Assembly: GCA_963626805.1 (NCBI GenBank) | Contig: CAVFXS010000017.1 | Span: forward strand, 5,858-69,857 | Source: CAG-632 sp963626805 | GTDB taxonomy: Bacteria > Bacillota > Clostridia > Lachnospirales > Lachnospiraceae | Length of the DNA: 64,000 bases | Reading direction: 5' to 3' | Shown here: in pieces, positions 9,085 through 16,621 of the stretch | Layout of the letters: the number at the start of each line of letters is the position of its first letter | Position numbering within the stretch: position 1 is the first letter of the stretch | The notes under the pieces: model-generated | The model's input: the letters and a program-made list of their open reading frames with translations, nothing else | What the model was told of the DNA's origin: nothing | Database searches by the model: none | Position numbers and translations under genes: made by a program

Positions 9085-9193
9085 CGAATCAGGAGTGCTT
9101 AAGGAATTAGGCTGAGAAATGACATAGTCCTGTCATTAATCCTTTGGGGATACCCCATGACCTGATCCAGGTAATGCTGGCGGAGGGAGATAT
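9085..9193 (+). promoter_or_regulatory. TPP riboswitch (THI element)
   Basis: Conserved aptamer segments are seen in order: GGAGTGC (9092-9098), the J3-2 segment GGCTGAGA (9110-9117), the pyrophosphate-side loop with CCTGATC (9160-9166) and AGGTAATGCTGGCGGAGGGA (9169-9188). A variable P3 stem ATGACA/TGTCAT lies between them. It is followed by an intrinsic terminator at 9223-9252, so thiamine pyrophosphate binding is expected to stop transcription before the transporter genes. Confidence 0.95.
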
Positions 9194-9222
9194 TATAACA
9201 GACGCTTATTTAGAATGTTGAT

Positions 9223-9252
9223 AATCCTTCCTGAAACGGAAGGATTTTTTAG
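9223..9252 (+). terminator. Riboswitch-controlled terminator
   Basis: A 9-bp stem AATCCTTCC/GGAAGGATT with a 6-base loop is followed by a T run. Its position 30 bases past the aptamer suits transcription attenuation by TPP. Confidence 0.85.
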
Positions 9253-9333
9253 TTTCAGAGAAGCGGAGAGCTGTTGTCTCATCGTTGTTTCAGGGTGATG
9301 GTTCATTCTATCATAAGAAAAAGGAGGAAAAAG

Positions 9334-9627
9334 ATGAACGCAAATGTAGCAATTCAGGTATTACCGGGTGTAAGTACCGATGAAGAAGTAGTAAGAATCG
9401 TAGATGAAGTGATCGCGTATATTCGCAGCACCGGCGTGACGTATTATGTGGGTCCGTGCGAGACTGCAATGGAAGGCGATTATGAAGAGCTCATGGAGAT
9501 CGTAAAGCAGTGCCAGTATATTGCGATCAAGGCAGGCTGCCCAAGTGTTATGAGCTATGTGAAGATTACCTACAAGCCTGAGGGTGAGGTGCTGACCATT
9601 GAGCAAAAAACGTCAAAGCATCACTGA
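9334..9627 (+). CDS. Thiamine-binding protein (MTH1187/YkoF-like)
   Basis: A 97-residue ferredoxin-fold protein of the MTH1187/DUF77 family: VAIQVLPGVSTDEEVVRIVD, an IRSTGVTYYVGPCETAMEGDYEELMEIV core, and a closing beta strand. Relatives bind thiamine or hydroxymethylpyrimidine and often sit with thiamine transporters. The first possible start is 9274, but the ATG at 9334 has a strong AGGAGG and matches the family N terminus. It is the first gene after the TPP riboswitch and overlaps the permease gene by 29 bases. Confidence 0.88.
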   Translation: MNANVAIQVLPGVSTDEEVVRIVDEVIAYIRSTGVTYYVGPCETAMEGDYEELMEIVKQCQYIAIKAGCPSVMSYVKITYKPEGEVLTIEQKTSKHH

Positions 9628-10399
9628 TTACTGGATTCCGATTACCGTAATCCTGGTATTTCTGATCATCTGGCAGGTGGTCAGCATGACGGGACTGATT
9701 CCCGGCTATATGCTGCCGTCACCGGTCAAGGTGATAAAGGCATTTATCGGCGATTTTCCATTGCTGATGCGGCATGCAAGGGTGACATTGCTGGAGGCCT
9801 GTCTGGGACTTGTAAGCGGTGTGATTCTGGGATTTCTTTCTGCCGCATTTATGGATGCGTTTGAACCGGTAAAGAAGGCCCTGTATCCGCTTCTGGTAAT
9901 CAGTCAGACCGTACCGCCGGTAGCGGTAGCACCGCTGCTGATCCTGTGGTTTTCCTACGGAATCGCACCGAAGATCGTGCTGGTAATTCTGGCATCCTTC
10001 TTCCCGATTGCAGTGGGACTGCTCGATGGATTTCAGGCGGTTGATCAGGATCTGATCCGGCTGATGCGGTCTATGAAGGCGAGCCGCTGGCAGATATTCT
10101 GGCATGTGAAGTTTCCGCAGGCACTGGGAGAATTCTTTTCCGGACTGAAGATCGCAGTGGCGTATTCGGTAGTAGGTGCTGTGGTATCCGAATGGCTGGG
10201 CGGATTTTACGGACTGGGTGTCTATATGACAAAGGTACGGAAGTCCTTCAGTTATGATAAGATGTTCGCGGTTATCTTTCTGGTTTCGGCCATCAGCCTT
10301 GTGCTGATGGCACTGGTGAAGATCCTGCAGTATCAGGCGATGCCGTGGGTGCATGCTAATGTGCAGGAGAAAACAGACGGGAAAAAGAGTAGTATATAA
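9599..10399 (+). CDS. thiX: ABC transporter permease, thiamine precursor (ThiX-like)
   Basis: A 266-residue permease of the SsuC/TauC/ThiX group with about six membrane helices. The cytoplasmic coupling loop lies around LIRLMRSMKASRWQIFWHVK, followed by FPQALGEFFSGLKIAVAYS, the usual EAA region. The start is a TTG at 9599 inside the preceding gene, preceded by GAGGTG at 8 bases; no ATG exists before the first helix. Position between the riboswitch and the HMP-type binding protein indicates uptake of thiamine or a pyrimidine precursor such as formylaminopyrimidine or HMP. Confidence 0.87.
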   Translation: MSKKRQSITDYWIPITVILVFLIIWQVVSMTGLIPGYMLPSPVKVIKAFIGDFPLLMRHARVTLLEACLGLVSGVILGFLSAAFMDAFEPVKKALYPLLVISQTVPPVAVAPLLILWFSYGIAPKIVLVILASFFPIAVGLLDGFQAVDQDLIRLMRSMKASRWQIFWHVKFPQALGEFFSGLKIAVAYSVVGAVVSEWLGGFYGLGVYMTKVRKSFSYDKMFAVIFLVSAISLVLMALVKILQYQAMPWVHANVQEKTDGKKSSI

Positions 10400-10434
10400 C
10401 AGAGATTAATATGAAAAGACATAGGAGAAAGACA

Positions 10435-11445
10435 ATGAAAATATGGAAGAAACTTACAGCACTTGCACTGGCAGGTGTATTGACAGCAGGTTTATGTGCA
10501 TGCGGTAACTCCGGACAGGCAAACGGAGCTGCAGACGGTGAGAAGAAGGATATTACATTTGTACTGGACTGGACACCGAATACCAACCATACCGGTCTGT
10601 ATGTTGCAGAGAAGATGGGATATTTCGATGAAGCAGGACTGAATGTTACGATCGTACAGCCGCCGGAAGACGGAGCAACTACCATGGTAGCATCCGGACA
10701 GGCACAGTTCGGTATTGATTTCCAGGATTATCTGGCACCGGTTTATACCTCAGATGAAGAAGTACCGGTAATCGCTGTTGCAGCGATCATCCAGCATAAC
10801 ACTTCCGGCATCATTTCCTTAAAGGAGGATGGTATCGAGTCACCGAAGGGACTGGAAGGTAAGAATTACGCAACCTGGGGACTGCAGCTGGAGCAGGCAA
10901 TCCTTAAAAATGTGGTAACTGCAGATGGCGGTGATTTCGATAAGGTAAATCTGATTCCTGAATATGTAACCGATGTTCCGACCGCACTGCAGCAGGATAT
11001 CGATGCTGTCTGGGTATATTATGCATGGGACGGTATTTCCACAAAGGTAGCCGGACTGGATACCAATATGTTCTATTTCAAGGATATTACACCGGAGTTC
11101 GATTATTACAGCCCGGTAATCATTGCAAATACAGATTTCCTGGCAGATGATCCGGACACGGCAAAGGCATTCTTAAATGCAGTTCGGAAGGGCTATGAAT
11201 ATGCAATCGAGAATCCGGACGATGCAGCAGATATTCTGTGTGAGGCAGTACCGGAGCTGGATCCGGAAATGGTAAAGGAGAGCCAGGAATGGCTGGCAGA
11301 TCAGTATAAGGCAGAGGTAGATCAGTGGGGATACATTGATTCTGAAAGATGGAATGCATTCTACAACTGGTTAAATGAGAACGGATTGTCTGAGAAGGAG
11401 ATTCCGGAAAACTGTGGATTCACCAATGATTATTTAAGCAAATAA
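10435..11445 (+). CDS. thiY: ABC transporter substrate-binding lipoprotein (ThiY-like)
   Basis: A 336-residue NMT1/THI5-like binding protein. Residues 1-22 form a lipoprotein signal peptide with lipidated Cys23 (GLCACGN). The mature part starts ITFVLDWTPNTNHTGLYVAE, the hallmark of pyrimidine-precursor binding proteins, with GYFDEAGLNV and a Met-rich SGQAQFGI pocket following. It would deliver HMP or formylaminopyrimidine to ThiX/ThiZ at the outer face of the membrane. The ATG at 10435 was chosen over one at 10411 because AGGAGAAAG lies just upstream and the signal peptide begins there. Confidence 0.9.
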   Translation: MKIWKKLTALALAGVLTAGLCACGNSGQANGAADGEKKDITFVLDWTPNTNHTGLYVAEKMGYFDEAGLNVTIVQPPEDGATTMVASGQAQFGIDFQDYLAPVYTSDEEVPVIAVAAIIQHNTSGIISLKEDGIESPKGLEGKNYATWGLQLEQAILKNVVTADGGDFDKVNLIPEYVTDVPTALQQDIDAVWVYYAWDGISTKVAGLDTNMFYFKDITPEFDYYSPVIIANTDFLADDPDTAKAFLNAVRKGYEYAIENPDDAADILCEAVPELDPEMVKESQEWLADQYKAEVDQWGYIDSERWNAFYNWLNENGLSEKEIPENCGFTNDYLSK

Positions 11446-11471
11446 GCAGGAGTCATAGAACAGGAAGTATT

Positions 11472-12203
11472 ATGATATTACAGGCAGAACATATTACAAA
11501 AGTATATGGAGACAATCAGATCCTGCAGGATATTTCCATTCATCTGGAGGAAGGCGAGCTGGTCTGCGTCCTGGGTGTCAGCGGTGTCGGTAAGACCACG
11601 CTGTTTAACATCCTGTCAGGTCTGGTTCTGCCGGATCAGGGACAGATCCTGTTGGAGAACGAGGATGTCACGGGAAAGACAGGAAATCTAAGCTATATGC
11701 TGCAGAAGGATCTGCTCCTGCAGCATAAGACGGTACTGGATAATGTGGCGCTTCCTCTGGTGTTAAAAGGTGTTAAGAAGAAAGCAGCCAGAGAACAGGC
11801 AGCAGCCTATTTCAAACAGTTTGGGCTGGAAGGCACGGAGCTGAAATATCCGTCACAGCTGTCCGGTGGTATGCGGCAGCGGGCAGCATTGCTTCGCACC
11901 TATATGTGTGGAGACCGGGTGGCACTGCTGGATGAGCCGTTCAGTGCATTGGATACCCTGACACGGACGGCGGTGCAGGAATGGTACCTGGGTGTCATGG
12001 AAGAAATTAAGCTCTCGACGCTGTTTATTACCCATGATATTGACGAAGCAATATTATTATCAGATCGCATCTATATTATGAGCGGAAAACCTGCTATAAT
12101 ATCAGCAGAGCTGGTGATAGAGGAACCGAAGCCGCGGGATGGCGAGTTCCTGTTGAGTGATACATTTCTCGCATATAAACGAAAAATCAAAAGTCTGCTC
12201 TAG
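11472..12203 (+). CDS. thiZ: ABC transporter ATP-binding protein (ThiZ-like)
   Basis: A 243-residue nucleotide-binding subunit: Walker A GVSGVGKTT (~residues 36-44), Q-loop SYMLQKDLLLQH, signature LSGGMRQR, Walker B RVALLDEPFSALD and switch His in FITHDIDEA. It resembles SsuB/TauB/ThiZ proteins that power NMT1-type importers. It follows the binding protein by 26 bases and completes the ThiXYZ set under the TPP riboswitch. Confidence 0.9.
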   Translation: MILQAEHITKVYGDNQILQDISIHLEEGELVCVLGVSGVGKTTLFNILSGLVLPDQGQILLENEDVTGKTGNLSYMLQKDLLLQHKTVLDNVALPLVLKGVKKKAAREQAAAYFKQFGLEGTELKYPSQLSGGMRQRAALLRTYMCGDRVALLDEPFSALDTLTRTAVQEWYLGVMEEIKLSTLFITHDIDEAILLSDRIYIMSGKPAIISAELVIEEPKPRDGEFLLSDTFLAYKRKIKSLL

Positions 12204-12237
12204 CTGGTTCTAATATGGTATAGAGGAGCAAGGTAAT

Positions 12238-13413
12238 ATGGCAACTACATTAAAGGCAAAGAGACTGGATCATTTCCGGGAAGGAATCTTTGCGGAATTG
12301 AACGAAAAGAAGGAACAGCTTCTGGCAGAAGGAAAGCAGGTGTACAACTTATCCGTTGGAACACCGGACTTCCTTCCGCCGGCACATGTGATGGAGGCAG
12401 TCTGCAAGGCAGCTGCGATTCCGGAGAATTATAAGTATTCACTCCGGGATATTCCGGAACTGTTGGAGGCTGTTTCTTTTTATTATAAGAAACGGTTTGA
12501 CGTAGAAATCGCACCGGACTGCATTACCGGAGTGCATGGCACCCAGGAAGGTATGGGACATGTGGGAATGGCATTGCTGGATCCGGGTGATACCATCTTA
12601 CTGCCGAATCCGGGATACCCGATCTTTGAGGCAGGTGCTTACTTAAGCGGTGCCAATATGGAGTTTTATGATCTGAAACGGGAGAACGATTTTCTGCCGG
12701 TACTGTCTGAGATTCCGGAAGAAGTGGCACGGAAAGCGAAGGTCATGGTGGTATCCTATCCATACAATCCAGTCTGCCGGACGGCACCGAGAGCCTTCTA
12801 TGAGGAGCTGGTTGCATTTGCGAAGAAGTATGATATTTTTGTTCTGCATGATAATGCATATTCGGACATTATTTATGATGGAAAGAAGGGAGAATCCTTC
12901 CTGTCGATTCCGGGAGCCATGGACATCGGAGCGGAGTTTTTCTCACTGTCCAAGTCCTTTAATATTACGGGAGCCAGAGTTTCGTTCCTGTTAGGCAGAA
13001 AGGATGCGGTAGATGCGTTAAAGCTGCTGCGGAGTCAGTATGATTTCGGAACATTCCTGCCGATCCAGTACGGAGCGATCGCAGCCCTGACCGGGCCGAC
13101 CGGCTTTGTAAAGGAGCAGTGCAAGGAGTATCAGAAGAGAAGGGATGCTCTATGCGGCGGGTTCCGGAAGATCGGCTGGCAGGTGCCGGACAGTGAGGGT
13201 ACCATGTTCGTCTGGGCACCGGTGCCGGAAGGCTATCAGAGCTCCCGTGATTTCTGTATGACAATGGTCGAAAAAGCAGGTGTTTTATGTACACCGGGTG
13301 ACGCATTCGGAAGCCGGGGCGAGGGTTATGTCCGGTTTGCACTGGTCATGCCGCCGGAGGAACTGGAGAAGGTTGTAAAAGCGGTAGACGAGAGTGGTAT
13401 TTTGCATAGATGA
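12238..13413 (+). CDS. PLP-dependent class I/II aminotransferase
   Basis: A 391-residue fold-type I enzyme beginning LKAKRLDHFREGIFAELNEKK, like the DapL/alanine-aminotransferase branch. Landmarks are NLSVGTPDFLPP, HGTQEGMGHVGMALLDPGD, LHDNAYSDIIYD and Schiff-base Lys in SLSKSFNITGAR. The usual NYPNNPTGA loop reads SYPYNPVCRT, an unusual variant that may change the substrate pocket. It starts 34 bases after ThiZ with its own GAGGAG site and no terminator between, so it may be part of the TPP-controlled transcript. A link to thiamine metabolism is only positional. Confidence 0.87.
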   Translation: MATTLKAKRLDHFREGIFAELNEKKEQLLAEGKQVYNLSVGTPDFLPPAHVMEAVCKAAAIPENYKYSLRDIPELLEAVSFYYKKRFDVEIAPDCITGVHGTQEGMGHVGMALLDPGDTILLPNPGYPIFEAGAYLSGANMEFYDLKRENDFLPVLSEIPEEVARKAKVMVVSYPYNPVCRTAPRAFYEELVAFAKKYDIFVLHDNAYSDIIYDGKKGESFLSIPGAMDIGAEFFSLSKSFNITGARVSFLLGRKDAVDALKLLRSQYDFGTFLPIQYGAIAALTGPTGFVKEQCKEYQKRRDALCGGFRKIGWQVPDSEGTMFVWAPVPEGYQSSRDFCMTMVEKAGVLCTPGDAFGSRGEGYVRFALVMPPEELEKVVKAVDESGILHR

Positions 13414-13506
13414 TGCTTGTTTCCGCAAGAGAAACGGTGTATCATGAAAGTAGAGTTTGGTAACTAAGAAGAAGCGGCGATTGACAGTACGGAAGGTACA
13501 GAACAC

Positions 13507-14262
13507 ATGGAGCGTGTGGACGGTATGGAAGATACGGAGCGTACAGGAGAAGCAACATGGAAGGTTATTGCGCATATCGAAACAGAATTCCCGGCGAAGT
13601 TCGGGATTCCGAGACAGAGCGGTCTGGTGGAAACGTTAACCGGAAGAATTGTTTTTGAACCGGAGTTTCGACAGCCGGAAGCAGTGCGCGGACTGGAGGG
13701 CTTCTCTCATATTTGGATTTTATGGCAGTTTTCAAAGGCTGGACGGGAGAACTGGTCGGCAACCGTGGCACCGCCCCGTCTGGGTGGAAAGAAGAAGGTG
13801 GGCGTCTTTGCCAGCCGGTCACCGTTTCGCCCGAATCCGATCGGTCTGTCCTCGGTAAAGCTGGAACGGATCGAGATGGATGAAAAGCTTGGCCCGGTCT
13901 TATATGTATCCGGTGCAGATTTATTAAACGGCACTCCGATCTATGATATCAAGCCATATCTGGCGTTTACAGACAGTCATCCGGATGCGGTGGATGGATT
14001 TGCCGGGGATGTTTTTGATTACGGACTGGAGGTAGAGTTTCCGGAAGAGCTGTTGGCGAAGATCCCGGAAGAGAAGCACCGGACGGTCATTGAACTGTTA
14101 AAGCAGGATCCGAGACCAGGAACACAGGAAGCTGTGGATAAGGAATACCGGATGCTGTTTGGAGAACAGGATATCTGGTTTCATGTCAGGGGTCGGGTGC
14201 TGACTGTCCACAATGTAGTGGGAAAACCGATACTTGACATAAAGAAAAAGCCTGATATATAA
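13507..14262 (+). CDS. trmO: tRNA (N6-threonylcarbamoyladenosine(37)-N6)-methyltransferase TrmO
   Basis: A 251-residue TsaA-like beta-barrel protein: IAHIETEFPAKFGIPRQSG, GLEGFSHIWILWQFS, PPRLGGKKKVGVFASRSPFRPNPIGLS and GADLLNGTPIYDIKPY are all hallmark segments. TrmO N6-methylates t6A37 in tRNA-Thr using S-adenosylmethionine. The C-terminal ~90 residues form the substrate-binding extension. GGAAGG 10 bases ahead supports the ATG at 13507, though the ATG at 13525 is possible. The 3' coding end (14234-14262) contains the promoter of the following aspS leader. Confidence 0.9.
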   Translation: MERVDGMEDTERTGEATWKVIAHIETEFPAKFGIPRQSGLVETLTGRIVFEPEFRQPEAVRGLEGFSHIWILWQFSKAGRENWSATVAPPRLGGKKKVGVFASRSPFRPNPIGLSSVKLERIEMDEKLGPVLYVSGADLLNGTPIYDIKPYLAFTDSHPDAVDGFAGDVFDYGLEVEFPEELLAKIPEEKHRTVIELLKQDPRPGTQEAVDKEYRMLFGEQDIWFHVRGRVLTVHNVVGKPILDIKKKPDI

Positions 14263-14263
14263 T
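14234..14263 (+). promoter_or_regulatory. aspS promoter inside the 3' end of trmO
   Basis: TTGACA at 14234-14239 and TATAAT at 14258-14263 are separated by 18 bases; the -10 element spans the trmO stop codon. The predicted start (~14270) is just before the T-box leader. Confidence 0.65.
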
Positions 14264-14269
14264 AACGAA

Positions 14270-14634
14270 GTATAGGCAATGACGAAGAGAAGTAGCCCGA
14301 TTATCGCTTGCAGAGAGTGGAGAACGGTGGAAGCTCCACAGAATGAATCGGTGTGAATAACACTTTACCAGCCGCAACCTGAACTCTGAGGCCGGAGATT
14401 CTGACAGAACAGAATAGATGGCCGGATTGGTCAGAGTCTGCACCGGGCAGATTCCGACAGGCAGGACAGTAGGGAAGCCGTAGCTGTGCGACAAACAGTC
14501 GGTGAGAAAGCAATGCAAGCCATGCTTTAGAAGCCATGAGGGACTGTGCAGGCAGTAAATCAGGTGGTACCGCGGACAGTAGATAGAGATTTCTGTTCGT
14601 CCTGAACCAAAAGTTCAGGGCGAACTTTTGCGTT
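14270..14634 (+). promoter_or_regulatory. T-box riboswitch leader of aspS
   Basis: Stem I elements are visible: AGTA (14291-14294), an AGAG/GGTGGAAG distal loop (14313-14332) closed by GTGGAG/CTCCAC, and an outer CCGATT/AATCGG pairing. A Stem II/III region follows, then the invariant antiterminator AGGTGGTACCGCGG (14562-14575) that pairs with the uncharged tRNA acceptor end. A terminator follows at 14595-14629. The leader should sense aminoacylation of a tRNA; the specifier triplet is not certain, because GAATAAC after Stem I could present AAC (Asn) and no unambiguous GAC was placed. Confidence 0.9.
14595..14629 (+). terminator. T-box terminator of the aspS leader
   Basis: A 13-bp stem, GTTCGTCCTGAAC pairing with GTTCAGGGCGAAC through one G-U pair, is followed by TTTT. 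It competes with the T-box antiterminator. Confidence 0.85.
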
Positions 14635-14681
14635 TAAATGCTCTTAGCCGGAGCAGAATAAAAAGAGAAAAGGAGAGTAAC

Positions 14682-16433
14682 ATGAGCATTGTAAACATTT
14701 ATCGTGACAGAACCATTAACGAGATTACAGAATCCGATGTGGGATCAACCGTAAAAGTAGCAGGCTGGGTAGAGAATATCCGTGACCATGGTGGTGTATC
14801 CTTTATCGACCTGCGTGATATGTATGGTGTATTACAGGTCGTTATGCGTGATACTACCTTACTGGAGGGGATCGTAAAGGAAGACTGCGTATCCATCGAA
14901 GGTGTTATGGAGCACCGGGATGAGGAGACCTATAATCCGAATATCGAGACCGGAACCATTGAGCTGGAGGCACACACTGTGACCGTGCTTGGTAAGGTAT
15001 ATAAGCAGATTCCGTTCGAAATCATGACATCAAAGGAAATCCGTGAGGATGTCCGTCTGAAGTACCGGTATCTGGATTTAAGAAATAAAAAGGTAAAGGA
15101 CAATATTATTTTCCGTTCCAAGGTTATCAGCTTCTTACGGGAAAAGATGACAGAAATGGGATTTCTGGAGATTCAGACCCCGATCCTGTGTGCATCATCT
15201 CCGGAGGGTGCCAGAGATTATATTGTACCATCCAGAAAGTTCAAGGGTAAGTTCTATGCATTGCCACAGGCACCACAGCAGTATAAGCAGCTGCTGATGG
15301 TATCCGGATTTGATAAATATTTCCAGATCGCCCCTTGCTTCCGTGATGAGGATGCCAGAGCGGATCGTTCACCGGGAGAGTTCTATCAGTTAGACTTTGA
15401 GATGAGCTTTGCTACTCAGGAGGATGTATTCCGGGTAGGTGAGGAAGTATTATCTGAGACCTTTAAGAAGTTTGCTCCGGAAGGATATACCGTAACAGAG
15501 GCACCATATCCGATCATCAGCTATAAGCAGGCAATGCTGGAGTTCGGTTCTGATAAGCCGGATCTTCGGAATCCGCTGCGTATCATTGATGTAACCGATT
15601 TCTTCCAGAGATGTACCTTTAAGCCGTTCCATGGTAAGACCGTGCGTGCGATCAATGTGCATGCAAAGTTATCCAAGGGACAGCATGAGAAGCTGTTGAA
15701 GTTTGCAACCGGAATCGGTATGGGTGGACTTGGCTATCTGGAGATTCTGGAGGATATGAGCTACAAGGGACCGATCGATAAGTTTATTCCGGATGATATG
15801 AAGACTGAGATTGCAGAGCTGGCAGGTCTGCAGACAGGTGATACGATTTTCTTTATCGCAGATAATGAGGAGCGTGCCGCAAATTATGCCGGACAGATTC
15901 GTAACGAGCTGGGTGTCCGCCTGGATCTGATCGAGAAGAATGCATATCGTTTCTGCTATGTCAATGATTTCCCGATGTACGAGTATGATAAGGAAGAGAA
16001 GAAGATGATCTTTACCCATAATCCGTTCTCTATGCCACAGGGCGGACTGGAGGCACTGAATACCAAGAATCCGGAAGAGATTCTGGCATATCAGTACGAT
16101 ATTGTATGTAACGGTATTGAGCTGTCATCCGGTGCAGTCCGGAATCATGATATGCAGGTTATGGTAAAGGCATTTGAGATCGCAGGCTATACAGAGGAAG
16201 ACTTAAAGCAGAAGTTCGGCGCTCTGTATAATGCATTCCAGTTCGGTGCACCACCGCATGCAGGTATGGCACCTGGAATTGACCGTATGATCATGCTGTT
16301 AAGAAACGAAGAGAATATCCGTGAAGTCATTGCCTTCCCTATGAATGGTAACGCACAGGATCTGATGTGCGGTGCTCCGGGTGAGGTGACCGAGCAGCAG
16401 TTACGCGAGACTCATATCAAGGTACGTCAGTAA
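14682..16433 (+). CDS. aspS: Aspartyl-tRNA synthetase
   Basis: A 583-residue class II synthetase of the bacterial type. It has an N-terminal OB-fold anticodon domain (VKVAGWVENIRDHGGVSFIDLRD), class II motif 2 in APCFRDEDARADRSPGEFYQ, a bacterial GAD insertion (~residues 290-400) and motif 3 in GMAPGIDRMIMLL. It charges tRNA-Asp; in organisms without asparaginyl-tRNA synthetase it may also charge tRNA-Asn for the GatCAB pathway, which cannot be decided here. The ATG at 14682 has AAAGGAGAG upstream. It is the only gene between the T-box and the next promoter at 16513. Confidence 0.96.
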   Translation: MSIVNIYRDRTINEITESDVGSTVKVAGWVENIRDHGGVSFIDLRDMYGVLQVVMRDTTLLEGIVKEDCVSIEGVMEHRDEETYNPNIETGTIELEAHTVTVLGKVYKQIPFEIMTSKEIREDVRLKYRYLDLRNKKVKDNIIFRSKVISFLREKMTEMGFLEIQTPILCASSPEGARDYIVPSRKFKGKFYALPQAPQQYKQLLMVSGFDKYFQIAPCFRDEDARADRSPGEFYQLDFEMSFATQEDVFRVGEEVLSETFKKFAPEGYTVTEAPYPIISYKQAMLEFGSDKPDLRNPLRIIDVTDFFQRCTFKPFHGKTVRAINVHAKLSKGQHEKLLKFATGIGMGGLGYLEILEDMSYKGPIDKFIPDDMKTEIAELAGLQTGDTIFFIADNEERAANYAGQIRNELGVRLDLIEKNAYRFCYVNDFPMYEYDKEEKKMIFTHNPFSMPQGGLEALNTKNPEEILAYQYDIVCNGIELSSGAVRNHDMQVMVKAFEIAGYTEEDLKQKFGALYNAFQFGAPPHAGMAPGIDRMIMLLRNEENIREVIAFPMNGNAQDLMCGAPGEVTEQQLRETHIKVRQ

Positions 16434-16512
16434 TAGCTGAGAAAAGTATTGCATAATTCTGTTATATATTGTAAAAAACGACAGAAAAATGAAAGAAATC
16501 ATCGAAAAAATA

Positions 16513-16541
16513 TTGACAAATCCGGTGGGATGCCATAGTAT
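16513..16541 (+). promoter_or_regulatory. Promoter of the nucleoside importer operon
   Basis: TTGACA (16513-16518), 17-base spacer, TAGTAT (16536-16541). The expected transcript start (~16548) lies about 20 bases before a terminator-like hairpin. Confidence 0.65.
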
Positions 16542-16564
16542 CTTAACTGTGATTTGAGTCAACG

Positions 16565-16603
16565 AAGAAGTTGGAAATCGACAAGGTTGCCAACTTCTTT
16601 TTA
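16565..16603 (+). terminator. Leader hairpin with T run before nupN (possible attenuator)
   Basis: A perfect 10-bp stem AAGAAGTTGG/CCAACTTCTT with a 15-base loop is followed directly by TTTTAG, and lies between promoter and gene. It has the form of an intrinsic terminator. No riboswitch aptamer fits in the ~20 bases between the predicted start and the hairpin. Confidence 0.55.
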
Positions 16604-16621
16604 GTTGAGAAGGAGGACAAA

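Noticed and set aside
9719..10354. Minus-strand 211-codon frame opposite the ThiX permease.
   Set aside because: Antiphase frame, composition rich in His, Cys and Gln, no start signal.
16548..16603. Purine riboswitch ahead of the nucleoside importer.
   Set aside because: No aptamer core is present and there is too little sequence before the hairpin.
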